A stretch of DNA of 64,000 nucleotides from Rhizobiaceae bacterium (GTDB lineage: Bacteria > Pseudomonadota > Alphaproteobacteria > Rhizobiales > Rhizobiaceae): assembly GCA_017643025.1 (NCBI GenBank), contig JAEPOG010000005.1, positions 310,001 through 374,000 of the forward strand, in the 5' to 3' direction. This document shows positions 9,176-17,621 of the stretch, piece after piece. The position numbers and the translations under genes are program-made. The first letter of the stretch is position 1. Each line of letters opens with the position of its first letter. A model generated the notes under the pieces. It did no database searches and was not told where the DNA came from. It saw nothing but the letters and a program-made list of their open reading frames with translations.

Positions 9176-9962
9176 GCATTCCGGCCAGAAACGCTCGCGT
9201 GGCATCGTCGGCGGGAAAAAATGTCTCGATGGCGAGTTCGGACAGCGTGACATCGAGCGGTGTGCCGAACACCGTGATCGTCGAGATGAAGGAAAGTTCG
9301 GTTCCGCCGATATCGAGTTTCAGCGGCACGGCGATGTCGCCGCCAGTGTGGCGGTGCGGTGCCCGTCGGTCGCGCCCGCCGGGATAGGCGCGCAACTCCT
9401 CCTCCAGCGCGTGGAGTTCCTCATCCGCATACTGGTCGTTGAGCCGCGACAACCGTTCCAGCAGGTGCCCGCGCCACTCGGGGAGATTGACGATCAGCGG
9501 CGCCAGCCCGCCCGGATGCAGGCTGAGCCTCAGCACGTTGACCGGCGGTTCCAGTAACGACCTTTCCGCCACGAGCCCGAGGAACGGCTGGATCGCGCTA
9601 TTGCCCATCGCCAGGTTCCAGTGGCTGTCGACAGCGATCGCTGGGTAGGGCATGTGCGCGGCCAGCACGGTCTGCACCGCGTCCAGCGCTGGCTTCAGCG
9701 GCGCGCTGTCGAGCGCCTGCTCCGAGAAGGTGGGGGCAAAGCCCGCCGCTATCAGCAGCCGGTTGCGCTGCCGCAGCGGCATGTCGAGGCGTTCGGACAG
9801 CGCCAGCGCCATGTCGCGGGACGGGCGCGAGCGCCCGCTTTCCAGAAAAGAGAGGTGCCGCTGCGAAATCTCGGCCTCAAGCGCCAGATCGAGCTGGCTC
9901 ATCCGGCGCCTTTGACGCCATTCGCGGATGATGGCGCCTGGTCTGATGGTGGTGTCGTTCAT
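9159..9962 (-). CDS. XRE-type regulator with MmyB-like ligand-binding domain
   Basis: A 267-residue protein. The start at 9962 (MNDTTIRPGAIIREWRQRRRMSQ) is chosen because the helix-turn-helix begins directly after it; a longer in-frame reading to 10220 adds unrelated residues. Residues about 10-65 form the lambda-repressor-like HTH (RMSQLDLALEAEISQRHLSFLESGRSRPS). The rest matches the MmyB-like ligand-binding domain found in many actinobacterial and rhizobial regulators (DSHWNLAMGNSAIQPFL). It is divergent from the small membrane protein at 10095, across 132 bp, so it probably controls that gene and itself. Confidence 0.85.
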   Translation of the reverse strand: MNDTTIRPGAIIREWRQRRRMSQLDLALEAEISQRHLSFLESGRSRPSRDMALALSERLDMPLRQRNRLLIAAGFAPTFSEQALDSAPLKPALDAVQTVLAAHMPYPAIAVDSHWNLAMGNSAIQPFLGLVAERSLLEPPVNVLRLSLHPGGLAPLIVNLPEWRGHLLERLSRLNDQYADEELHALEEELRAYPGGRDRRAPHRHTGGDIAVPLKLDIGGTELSFISTITVFGTPLDVTLSELAIETFFPADDATRAFLAGMPTEAG

Positions 9963-10094
9963 GCAGTGACCATAGCCGAACCGGTCAGCTTCGCCATTAC
10001 CTCGCGCGTAATCGCTTTCATCCAACCGTACTGGCAGGGTCCGCTCATGCCGGCCTCGATGCCGGGACTGTCCGAAAGCAAGGAGACCTGGACA

Positions 10095-10490
10095 ATGACC
10101 ATCCGCATCACCCCTTATCTGCGCAGGGTTCTGGCTCTCGACGCGGCGACCAGCGGCATCGCTGGCGTCGCCATGATCGCGGGAAACGGCCTCATCGCTG
10201 GCCTGACCGACCTGCCGCAACAGCTCCTGTTCTGGGCCGGTGTCGTGCTGGTGCCCTGGACCGCGGCGCTCGCGTTCTTCGCCTCGCGGGAGGCGATGCC
10301 GCGCCTTGCGCTGGTCGACGTTGCCGCCATCAACGCATTGTGGGTCGCGGCCAGCGTGGCGCTCCTCGCCACCGGCTGGATCGCGCCGAACATGCTCGGC
10401 GTCATGTTCGTGCTTGCGCAGGCAGCGGCAGTGGCGCTGTTCACGGTTCTGCAGGTTGGCGCCCTGCGCGCCGAGGCGCAGGCCGCTTGA
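10095..10490 (+). CDS. Small four-helix integral membrane protein
   Basis: A 131-residue protein, almost entirely hydrophobic, with about four membrane-spanning stretches. The ATG at 10095 is preceded by AAGGAGA at good spacing. I recognise the type as the conserved membrane protein often paired with MmyB-like XRE regulators in rhizobia, but it has no known function. Expression is probably set by the divergent regulator at 9159-9962. Confidence 0.7.
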   Translation: MTIRITPYLRRVLALDAATSGIAGVAMIAGNGLIAGLTDLPQQLLFWAGVVLVPWTAALAFFASREAMPRLALVDVAAINALWVAASVALLATGWIAPNMLGVMFVLAQAAAVALFTVLQVGALRAEAQAA

Positions 10491-10529
10491 AGGTGCGGCC
10501 GATCCGGCCGTTCCCTTCCCGCAGCCGGA

Positions 10530-11387
10530 TCAGTCGGGTGCGTTGAGCCGCATCTTCACTTCAAGGAAGTCCCGCCATGCAAGTTTCTTGTGGGCGGGAT
10601 TTCTCAGCAGATAGGCGGGGTGCAGCGTCGGCATCGTAGCGATCTTCGCCCCGCCCGCCGTCTCGTGTTCGGCCCATTTGCCGCGCATACGCATGATTCC
10701 CGTCTGCGTGCCGAGCAGAAGCTTTGTCGACGGGTTGCCCAGCGTCACCAGAACCTTCGGCGCGACCAGTTCGATGTGCCGCTCGATAAAGGGCCGGCAG
10801 ATTTCGGTCTCAAGCGGCGATGGGTCGCGATTGCCCGGTGGCCGCCACGGAATGACGTTCGAGATATAGGCGCTCGTGCGGTCGAGGCCGATCGCGGCGA
10901 GCATCCGGTCAAGCAGCTGCCCTGACCGCCCGACGAAGGGCAGGCCCTGGATGTCCTCGTCGCGTCCCGGCGCTTCGCCGACCAGCATGATGCGCGCCTG
11001 CGGATTGCCGTCGGCAAAGACCAGGTTCTTGGCGGTCACTTTCAAATTGCAGCCATCGAAGCCTGCGAGCGCCTCGTAGAGTTCCTCGATCGTCTTCGCC
11101 TCGCGCGCCAGGGCGCGGGCGCGCATTGCCTGCTGCTCGTCGGGGACGGTGGTCGGCGCCGGCGGGGCGGGGACAGTTACTCGTTGCCCCGGTGGCGGAG
11201 CGCCGGGTGAGGGCAGGGGCGGTGTGCCGGCACGTTTGGGCTGCGCCTTCCCTTCGGTGGCGGCCCTTGCTGGTTTGGCAAACCGGTTGATCGGCTCTTC
11301 GGTCAGCGCTTCGTCATGGCCCGCTTCGGCGTAGAAGCGCAGAAGTTCTTCGAGATTCGCAGGCTTGTCGGGGGCGGCTGGCGACAT
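10530..11387 (-). CDS. Uracil-DNA glycosylase, family 4-like, lacking the usual Fe-S cysteines
   Basis: A 285-residue base-excision repair enzyme that removes uracil from DNA. The start at 11387 (MSPAAPDKPANLEELLRFYAEAG) follows the usual N-terminus; upstream in-frame sequence has no family character. After a Pro-rich linker (about 45-85), the catalytic core has motif 1 GEAPGRDED, then RPPGNRDPSP and motif 3 HPAYLLR. Family 4 enzymes bind a 4Fe-4S cluster through four cysteines. Here the whole protein has only two (FDGC and EICRPF). The positions equivalent to CxxC-1 and the Cys before RPPGNR are Phe and Trp. An iron-sulfur cluster of the usual type is therefore unlikely. Confidence 0.88.
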   Translation of the reverse strand: MSPAAPDKPANLEELLRFYAEAGHDEALTEEPINRFAKPARAATEGKAQPKRAGTPPLPSPGAPPPGQRVTVPAPPAPTTVPDEQQAMRARALAREAKTIEELYEALAGFDGCNLKVTAKNLVFADGNPQARIMLVGEAPGRDEDIQGLPFVGRSGQLLDRMLAAIGLDRTSAYISNVIPWRPPGNRDPSPLETEICRPFIERHIELVAPKVLVTLGNPSTKLLLGTQTGIMRMRGKWAEHETAGGAKIATMPTLHPAYLLRNPAHKKLAWRDFLEVKMRLNAPD

Positions 11388-11424
11388 GCCGGCACAATCC
11401 CGCCCTGGGCCTGCAATTGCAAGC

Positions 11425-12018
11425 TCAGGAGAAGGGAACCATCGGGTCCTGCACCAGGTAGAAGCGTTCGTTCGGCGTGAAATCGGAGATGAAGAAGCGG
11501 AACGACGCCTCCTCGCCGGGATCGACGTGGCCGTCGCGGTATTCCAGCCGGTCATAGGGCTCGAACTGCCGCCCCACGCTGCCGAACCGGTCCGTTCCGA
11601 TTGCGTCGCTGTCCATCTCGCGCTGGTCGAAAGACAGGCCGTCGCCGAATGTGCTTGGCACGCCCGGTATTTCCTGAAGCTCGAAGTTGAAGCCGAGCCA
11701 CGGCAGGCCGCTGCCGTTCAGTGTGACGACTCGCACATGCAGCATGCCGGTCACCCATTCGCCGACCTTGCCGGTCGGGTTGATGGGCAGCACAGCGTGG
11801 ATCGTCAGTGTGGCTGGGCTGGCGGATCCGAGCTCCTGCACGATGACGAATGGGTCAGCGCTCGTGCCGACGCCCGACACGCTGATGATACGGAAGCCGC
11901 CGCGGTCGTCGGAGAAGGAATAGGCGCCCGAGTACCAGCGGCCGTCATCAGCCGGCCCGGCCATGGTGCTAGAGGTCAGGCAAGCCAAGAGAACCAACAC
12001 GAACAGGCATCGGGACAT
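11425..12018 (-). CDS. Exported protein of unknown function
   Basis: A 197-residue protein with a clear signal peptide (MSRCLFVLVLLACLTSSTMAG, cleavage near residue 20). The mature part is predicted beta-rich: YSFSDDRGGFRIISVSGVG, PFVIVQELGSASPATLTIHAVL, MLHVRVVTLNG. No cysteine pairs or catalytic motif are evident. It lies 37 bp upstream of the uracil-DNA glycosylase gene on the same strand, so the two may share a transcript. Homologues look restricted to relatives; no function is assigned. Confidence 0.7.
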   Translation of the reverse strand: MSRCLFVLVLLACLTSSTMAGPADDGRWYSGAYSFSDDRGGFRIISVSGVGTSADPFVIVQELGSASPATLTIHAVLPINPTGKVGEWVTGMLHVRVVTLNGSGLPWLGFNFELQEIPGVPSTFGDGLSFDQREMDSDAIGTDRFGSVGRQFEPYDRLEYRDGHVDPGEEASFRFFISDFTPNERFYLVQDPMVPFS

Positions 12019-12097
12019 AATGCGCCTCCGTTCGTTTGGGCGAGTATGGACGCCTTCAGCGCCACATAGGCATCACAACCGGGTGAGGGTGAAAATA

Positions 12098-12113
12098 TTG
12101 ACGTTTACGTCAA
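12098..12113. promoter_or_regulatory. LiuR-like operator palindrome upstream of ETF-QO
   Basis: The inverted repeat TTGACG-TTTA-CGTCAA lies about 135 bp before the ETF-ubiquinone oxidoreductase start. It resembles the TTGACGTnnACGTCAA-type boxes described for LiuR, a MerR regulator of branched-chain amino acid degradation in proteobacteria. ETF-QO is a known member of that kind of regulon. The regulator itself is not in this window. Confidence 0.5.
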
Positions 12114-12246
12114 CGGCATTTACGCCTCGCGCGTCGGACATTAGGTTGGCGACGCGGCAGCGGAGTTGAACCCGCGCGGTTTCCGCTGTAGCGCTGCCGT
12201 ACCGGCCAGTTAGCCAGCAGCGTTTCATCTGCGAGCGGAGGAATTG

Positions 12247-13926
12247 ATGAGCGAAGTCGAACGCGAAAGCATGGAATTCGATGTCGTGATCGTCGGGGCC
12301 GGGCCCGCCGGGCTGGCCGCAGCGATCAGGCTCAAGCAGCTCAATTCCGAGCTTTCCGTTGTCGTTCTGGAAAAGGGCGGCGAGGTCGGCGCGCACATCT
12401 TGTCAGGCGCGGTGATCGATCCCGTCGGCCTCAACAGGCTTCTTCCGGACTGGAAGGACGATCCAGACCATCCGCTGAAAACCCCGGTCAAGGACGACCA
12501 GTTTCTGGTGCTCGGACCGGCAGGCTCGTTGCGCATTCCCAATTTCGTCCTGCCGCCGCTGATGAACAATCACGGCAACTACATCGCCTCGCTCGGCAAT
12601 GTCTGCAAATGGCTCGCTGCCCGCGCCGAGAACCTCGGCGTGGAGATTTATCCGGGTTTCGCCGCGGCCGAGGTACTCTTCAACGATGACGGCGCCGTCA
12701 TCGGCGTCGCGACAGGCGACATGGGCGTCGAGCGCGACGGCTCGCATGGGCCCAACTACGCGCCAGGCATGGCGCTGCTCGGCAAATATGTGCTCATCGG
12801 CGAGGGCGTGCGCGGTTCGCTTGCCAAGCAGCTCATCGCGAAGTTTGGGCTGGCCGAAGGCCGCGAGCCGCAGAAGTTCGGCATCGGCCTCAAGGAACTT
12901 TGGGAAGTAGAGCCCGGCAAGCACAAGCCGGGCCTTGTCCAGCACTCCTTCGGCTGGCCGCTGGGCTCCGACACGGGCGGCGGCTCGTTCCTCTATCATT
13001 TCGACGACAATCTGGTCGCCGTCGGCTTCGTCGTTCACCTGAACTACAAGAACCCGTATCTCTCGCCGTTCGAAGAGTTCCAGCGCTTCAAGACCCATCC
13101 GGCCGTGCGCGATACCTTCGAGGGCGGCAAGCGCGTTTCTTATGGCGCCCGCGCCATCACGGAAGGCGGCTGGCAGTCGGTGCCGAAGCTGGTCTTCCCC
13201 GGCGGTGCGTTGATCGGTTGCTCGGCCGGCTTCGTAAATGTGCCGCGCATCAAGGGTTCGCACAACGCCGTGCTGTCCGGCATGCAGGCGGCGGAAAACG
13301 TTGCGGAGGCGCTCGCCGCCGGCCGCGCCAACGACGAGCTGACAGCCTACGAGGAAGGCTGGCGCGCGTCCGAGATCGGCAAGGACCTGAAGAAGGTGCG
13401 CAACGTGAAGCCGCTCTGGTCGAAGTTCGGCCTGTGGCTCGGCGTCGGCCTCGGCGGCTTCGACATGTGGGTCAATTCGCTGCTCGGCTTCTCGCTGTTC
13501 GGCACGCTGAAACACGGCAAGACCGACGCTGCCTCGCTGGAACCCGCTTCGAAGCACAAGAAGATCGACTACCCCAAGGCCGACGGTGTTCTGACATTCG
13601 ACCGGCTGTCATCGGTGTTCCTGTCCAACACCAACCACGAGGAGGACCAGCCGGTTCACCTCCAGGTAAAAGACAGCGATCTGCAGAAGCAGTCGGAGCA
13701 CGATGTCTATGCCGGTCCGTCGTCGCGCTACTGCCCGGCGGGCGTGTACGAATGGGTGGATGCCGACGGCAATGCAGCGGCCGACAAGATGGGCGTCGAT
13801 GTGCGTTTCGTGATCAACGCGCAGAACTGCGTCCACTGCAAGACCTGCGACATCAAGGACCCGAACCAGAACATCAACTGGGTGCCGCCGCAGGGCGGCG
13901 AGGGACCCGTCTACCAGAACATGTAG
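12247..13926 (+). CDS. Electron transfer flavoprotein-ubiquinone oxidoreductase
   Basis: A 559-residue membrane-associated flavo-iron-sulfur protein. It passes electrons from acyl-CoA dehydrogenases, through ETF, to ubiquinone. The ATG at 12247 follows GGAGG (12237-12241) at 5-nt spacing; a TTG lies immediately before it. The N-terminal FAD site is DVVIVGAGPAGLAAAIRLKQ. The middle contains the ubiquinone/membrane region. The C-terminal ferredoxin-like part carries the 4Fe-4S ligands C-VH-C-KT-C-DIKDP plus an upstream Cys in RYCPAGVYEW. Length agrees with bacterial ETF-QO. It would accept electrons from the isovaleryl-CoA dehydrogenase encoded at 29025-30188. Confidence 0.95.
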   Translation: MSEVERESMEFDVVIVGAGPAGLAAAIRLKQLNSELSVVVLEKGGEVGAHILSGAVIDPVGLNRLLPDWKDDPDHPLKTPVKDDQFLVLGPAGSLRIPNFVLPPLMNNHGNYIASLGNVCKWLAARAENLGVEIYPGFAAAEVLFNDDGAVIGVATGDMGVERDGSHGPNYAPGMALLGKYVLIGEGVRGSLAKQLIAKFGLAEGREPQKFGIGLKELWEVEPGKHKPGLVQHSFGWPLGSDTGGGSFLYHFDDNLVAVGFVVHLNYKNPYLSPFEEFQRFKTHPAVRDTFEGGKRVSYGARAITEGGWQSVPKLVFPGGALIGCSAGFVNVPRIKGSHNAVLSGMQAAENVAEALAAGRANDELTAYEEGWRASEIGKDLKKVRNVKPLWSKFGLWLGVGLGGFDMWVNSLLGFSLFGTLKHGKTDAASLEPASKHKKIDYPKADGVLTFDRLSSVFLSNTNHEEDQPVHLQVKDSDLQKQSEHDVYAGPSSRYCPAGVYEWVDADGNAAADKMGVDVRFVINAQNCVHCKTCDIKDPNQNINWVPPQGGEGPVYQNM

Positions 13927-14007
13927 GCCTCATATCCGCCGTGAAGGCCGCGTAAGCGCAGCCGGCGCTGGCTGCACCTGTCGGCGCTTTGCTAAGGATA
14001 ATCGACC

Positions 14008-14910
14008 ATGCGGCTGCATATGGTCCTGAACCGCGATGGCGGCACCTTCAGGACCCTCAACATGGACGCCTATTGCGACCGCGCGCGGGAGGTGCTGGCG
14101 GGCGGCGGCCACGATGTTTCCTTCGACGTCGCGGCCGCGGGCGATATCGACTCCGCACTTGAAATGGCGGCGGCACGGAAAGATATCGATGCCATCGTCG
14201 CCGGCGGCGGAGACGGGACTATTTCCTGCGCCGCGCGCATCGCATGGAAGGCCGGCATGCCACTCGGCGTCATTCCGGCCGGCACGATGAACCTTTTCGC
14301 GCGCTCGCTTGGCCTGCCGCTCGATCTCGACGCGGTTCTGGCAGTCCTGGCGGAGGCCGAGATCGCGCCGGTCGACATTTCCAGCGTCAACGGACAGGGA
14401 TTCATCCACCAGTTTGCGATCGGGCTGCACCCGCGCATGGTGCGGTTCCGAAACCGCTACGACTTTGCGACGCGCCTGGGCAAGATACGCGCCAGCACTC
14501 AGGCCGCCATCGACGTCATATTCGATCCCCCCTCTTTCGTGGTCGACGCCGAGATCGACGGCGCGCCCGAGAGAACAAGGGTGTCGATGATCTCGGTATC
14601 CAATAACCCCTTCGGCCCCGACCCGCTGATGTTTCAGGACCGGCTCGATACCGGTCAACTGGGCTACTACACAGCGCCGCCTTTGCCGCCGGCAGGCGTC
14701 GCCCGCCTCGCGCTGGACATTCTGTCGGGCCGACGCGACCGCAATCCGCACTTCACGGAGAGGCGGGCTTCGACCGCCAGGCTTCGCTTCCCACGCCACC
14801 GCAAGAGCGCCAACATGGTGCTCGATGGCGAATTGCTGCCGCTGCCGCGCGAGGTGGATATCCGCATCCATCCGGGCGAGCTGAAGGTTCTGAGGCCGGC
14901 CAAGGCGTAG
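14008..14910 (+). CDS. Diacylglycerol kinase family lipid kinase
   Basis: A 300-residue protein of the DAGK_cat superfamily. The nucleotide-binding motif GGGDGTISCAA is at about residues 66-76, and the following GVIPAGTMNLFARSLGLP is the usual second conserved block. The C-terminal beta-sandwich ends with the conserved DGE (ANMVLDGELLPL). Such enzymes phosphorylate diacylglycerol, sphingoid bases or related lipids at the inner membrane; the exact substrate is not predictable. It lies 81 bp after ETF-QO on the same strand and converges with AMP nucleosidase 17 bp beyond its stop. Confidence 0.88.
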   Translation: MRLHMVLNRDGGTFRTLNMDAYCDRAREVLAGGGHDVSFDVAAAGDIDSALEMAAARKDIDAIVAGGGDGTISCAARIAWKAGMPLGVIPAGTMNLFARSLGLPLDLDAVLAVLAEAEIAPVDISSVNGQGFIHQFAIGLHPRMVRFRNRYDFATRLGKIRASTQAAIDVIFDPPSFVVDAEIDGAPERTRVSMISVSNNPFGPDPLMFQDRLDTGQLGYYTAPPLPPAGVARLALDILSGRRDRNPHFTERRASTARLRFPRHRKSANMVLDGELLPLPREVDIRIHPGELKVLRPAKA

Positions 14911-14927
14911 GCCGCATTCGGCTCCCG

Positions 14928-16430
14928 CTACTGGAAAGCCGTCTCCGAAAAGCTCCTGAGTTTGCGCGAATGAAGCCGCTCGGGGGGCATCTGCGCCAGC
15001 TTCTCGACCGCCAGCAGCCCGATCTTCAGGTGCTGCGCCACTTGGCGCTTGTAGAACTCGGTTGCCATGCCCGGCAGCTTGAGCTCGCCGTGAAGCGGCT
15101 TGTCGGACACGCAGAGCAGCGTGCCATAGGGCACGCGGAAGCGGAAGCCGTTGGCGGCGATGGTGGCCGACTCCATGTCGAGCGCGATCGCCCGCGACTG
15201 CGACAGCCGCTGCACCGGTCCGGTCTGGTCGCGCAGTTCCCAGTTGCGGTTGTCGATGGTGGCCACCGTGCCGGTGCGCATGATGCGCTTCAGGTCGTAG
15301 CCCGAAAGCCCGGTCGTCTCGGCGACGGCCTCCTGAAGCGCCACCTGCACTTCCGCCAGCGCCGGCAGCGGCACCCAGACGGGCAGATCGTCGTCGAGCA
15401 CGTGATCCTCGCGCACATAGGCGTGCGCCAGCACGTAGTCGCCCAGTTCCTGGCTGTTGCGCAGCCCGGCGCAGTGGCCGAGCATCAGCCATGCATGCGG
15501 CCTGAGCACGGCGATGTGGTCGGTGATCGTCTTGGCGTTGGACGGGCCGACGCCAATATTGACCATGGTCACGCCGCCATGGCCGGGCTTGACGAGGTGA
15601 TAGGCCGGCATCTGCGGCAGCCGGCCGAGTGGCATGCCCTCGCTCGGCGCGTCGTCGCCAGCCTTGGTGATGACGTTTCCGGGTTCGACGAACGCCGAAT
15701 AGCCGCCGCCGCCCTGGGCCATCATCTCGCGCGCCAGCGCGCAGAACTCGTCGATGTAGAACTGGTAATTGGTGAACAGCACGAAGTTCTGGAAATGCGC
15801 CGGCGTCGTCGCCGTGTAGTGCGCCATGCGGTGCAGCGAATAGTCGATGCGCTGTGCCGTGAACGGCGCCAGCGGCACCGGCTCGCCCGGCAGCGGCTCG
15901 AAGGTGCCGTTGGCGATCTGGTCGTCAGTGGCGTTGAGGTCCGGCACGTCGAATACGTCGCGCAGCGGCCGGTTGATCCGGTCGGCCACGCTGGCGTCGA
16001 CATAGGAGCCTTCATGGAAGGCAAAATGCAGCGGGATCGGTGTTTCCGATTCAGCCACGGTCACCGGTACGCCGTGATTGCGCATGAGGAGGCGCAGCTG
16101 TTCCAGCAGGTAGTTATCGAACAGGTCGGGCTGCGTCACCGTGGTTGAATAGAAGCCTGGCGACGTCACGTGCCCGTATGGCAGGCGGGAATCCGCCTGC
16201 GTATAGGTCGCAACCGAGACGCCTATTTCGGGATAGAAGGCGCGGTACCGCGTCGTGGGCGGTGCTTCCGCCGATAGCCCGTTGAAGGCATCCCTCAGGA
16301 ATGCGGTGTTGCGGGCATAAAGCTTCTGCAACTCAACAAGGGCTTCGCGCGCGTCGGTGAAGCTGCGCAGCGCATAGGGCTCCGGCGTGGTGACCGATTC
16401 GATGGGCTGTGGGTAGATTCGCTTATCCAT
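14928..16430 (-). CDS. amn: AMP nucleosidase
   Basis: A 500-residue enzyme that hydrolyses AMP to adenine and ribose 5-phosphate in the cytosol, helping control adenylate pools. The N-terminal AMN domain (about 1-200) is followed by a nucleoside-phosphorylase-type catalytic domain. That domain has TMVNIGVGPSNAKTITDHIAVLRPHAWLMLGHCAGL, the segment DYVLAHAYVREDHVLDDDLP and ALDMESATIAANGFR (a Glu in the MES motif that binds ribose). Length matches proteobacterial Amn. It is transcribed alone, with no obvious operon partner. Confidence 0.95.
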   Translation of the reverse strand: MDKRIYPQPIESVTTPEPYALRSFTDAREALVELQKLYARNTAFLRDAFNGLSAEAPPTTRYRAFYPEIGVSVATYTQADSRLPYGHVTSPGFYSTTVTQPDLFDNYLLEQLRLLMRNHGVPVTVAESETPIPLHFAFHEGSYVDASVADRINRPLRDVFDVPDLNATDDQIANGTFEPLPGEPVPLAPFTAQRIDYSLHRMAHYTATTPAHFQNFVLFTNYQFYIDEFCALAREMMAQGGGGYSAFVEPGNVITKAGDDAPSEGMPLGRLPQMPAYHLVKPGHGGVTMVNIGVGPSNAKTITDHIAVLRPHAWLMLGHCAGLRNSQELGDYVLAHAYVREDHVLDDDLPVWVPLPALAEVQVALQEAVAETTGLSGYDLKRIMRTGTVATIDNRNWELRDQTGPVQRLSQSRAIALDMESATIAANGFRFRVPYGTLLCVSDKPLHGELKLPGMATEFYKRQVAQHLKIGLLAVEKLAQMPPERLHSRKLRSFSETAFQ

Positions 16431-16525
16431 GTCCCAATATAGAGCCTTTGGGTGACGTTTGCGAGAACACGCCTCGCCAAATGGCCCATTGGGTCAAGCT
16501 GTCGCGCCGAATCCCGGCGCCTGGA

Positions 16526-16714
16526 TCAAGAACGCTGCAGGCTGACGAAAAGCACCAGCCCGGCGCCATTCGACATTGTCGGCGTTTCGCCGATGAACTG
16601 CGAATTGCCCGCGCGCACACTCTGTACGGCAAGCAGGGGAGTGACGACGGCCGCCGCGATGAGCGCGGCGCGGATGGCGGTTCCGGTGAACTGGCGGATC
16701 TTGCGGATGGTCAT
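16526..16714 (-). CDS. Small exported or membrane-anchored protein
   Basis: A 62-residue product starting at 16714 (MTIRKIRQFTGTAIRAALIAAAVV). It has a basic N-terminus and a hydrophobic segment ending at AVQSVRAG, so it looks like a secretion signal followed by about 30 residues. No domain is recognised. It sits directly behind another tiny exported protein (16747-16917). Coding status is plausible from the signal peptide but not certain. Confidence 0.45.
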   Translation of the reverse strand: MTIRKIRQFTGTAIRAALIAAAVVTPLLAVQSVRAGNSQFIGETPTMSNGAGLVLFVSLQRS

Positions 16715-16746
16715 GGCTCTGTCTCTTCGTTCGCCGTCGGGCGGCG

Positions 16747-16917
16747 TCAGTTTCGGTTGGGAGGGCTGCAGCGCAGCCCGTCCTCGAAGAAGCAGGGAAC
16801 AACCGTGCCTTGTGTCCATGACCGGTTCGTGCGGCTCGCTTCGGCGACAAGGCTGGCGAAGCCGATGCCGAATAGGGCTATGAGAAGGCACACGATAGTG
16901 AACCGTCGGATGAGCAT
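16747..16917 (-). CDS. Small exported protein
   Basis: A 56-residue product from the ATG at 16917 (MLIRRFTIVCLLIALFGIGFASLVAEA). It has a strong hydrophobic signal/anchor segment and then a short tail with two cysteines (VPCFFEDGLRCSPPN) that could form a disulfide in the periplasm. The function is unknown. It is followed at 33 bp by another small exported protein on the same strand. Confidence 0.45.
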   Translation of the reverse strand: MLIRRFTIVCLLIALFGIGFASLVAEASRTNRSWTQGTVVPCFFEDGLRCSPPNRN

Positions 16918-17033
16918 TGTTGTCCCCTCTGCTGTTGGAGGGGACAATGCCAAACCGCCGCTGAACCACCTCTGAGAGGTGCGTTCATGTAGCGTTCAGC
17001 TTCGTGGCAGGCGTCGGGCCGACCGATTTGCGG

Positions 17034-17423
17034 TCAGGAATCGCTATCCATCGAGCGCAGGAGCATGCTCTCGAGCGGATTGCACATGCCGACGAATTGC
17101 GGCTCGTGCGCTCTCATGCCGGTCGACTTCAGGTCCGCGCGTTCTCGCACCTCTGACACGTGTACGCGGCGCGCCACTTGCGATTTTGTGAAGGAGGCCA
17201 CGACCTGCGGATAGATCTCCATTGTCCGCGTCGCTTCTTCCATGATCGACGCCCTGAGCGGCGTTTCGGAACATGCTCCTTGGCAGTCCCACAGGATTTG
17301 CTCCCGCACCATGAAGTTGTCCTTGGTGCATCCCTCGTGGACGAAGCCGCCGAATTCGGCCGGCGCAATGGTCGGGAATAGGCAGGCCGTCAAAACGGCC
17401 GCGGCACGCAGTCTGTTTCTCAT
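17034..17423 (-). CDS. Exported Cys-containing protein of unknown function
   Basis: A 129-residue protein with signal peptide MRNRLRAAAVLTACLFPTIAPA. The mature part has four cysteines (EGC, WDC, GAC, GMC), suggesting two disulfides in the periplasm. A VREQILWDCQGAC segment and a TKSQVARRVHV helix are visible, but no known fold is recognised. It is first in a minus-strand run of small exported proteins. Confidence 0.6.
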   Translation of the reverse strand: MRNRLRAAAVLTACLFPTIAPAEFGGFVHEGCTKDNFMVREQILWDCQGACSETPLRASIMEEATRTMEIYPQVVASFTKSQVARRVHVSEVRERADLKSTGMRAHEPQFVGMCNPLESMLLRSMDSDS

Positions 17424-17621
17424 GTGGATGCCCCACCAGGTAGTTGCCCAGTTTGGACCCGGACGGAGTCAGCCGACTACCTGATCAGGATTGCCCAAGC
17501 CCGCGAATGGTCGCCGATCCAATCCGGCGACGCCCCGAATCAAAAGGTAACGTGCGGGCGCGGACCCACCAATGCTTATTGTGTTACAGCGCGATCAACT
17601 CTCGAGCCGCTTGGCAGATCG

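Noticed and set aside
9621-10490. A 289-residue reading of the small membrane protein
   Set aside because: The first 158 residues overlap the XRE regulator and lack membrane character. The ATG at 10095 with AAGGAGA is the real start.
12140-12200. tRNA-like T-loop (GGTTCAACTCC on the minus strand)
   Set aside because: The flanking bases do not form a T-stem, and no acceptor, D or anticodon arm can be folded around it.
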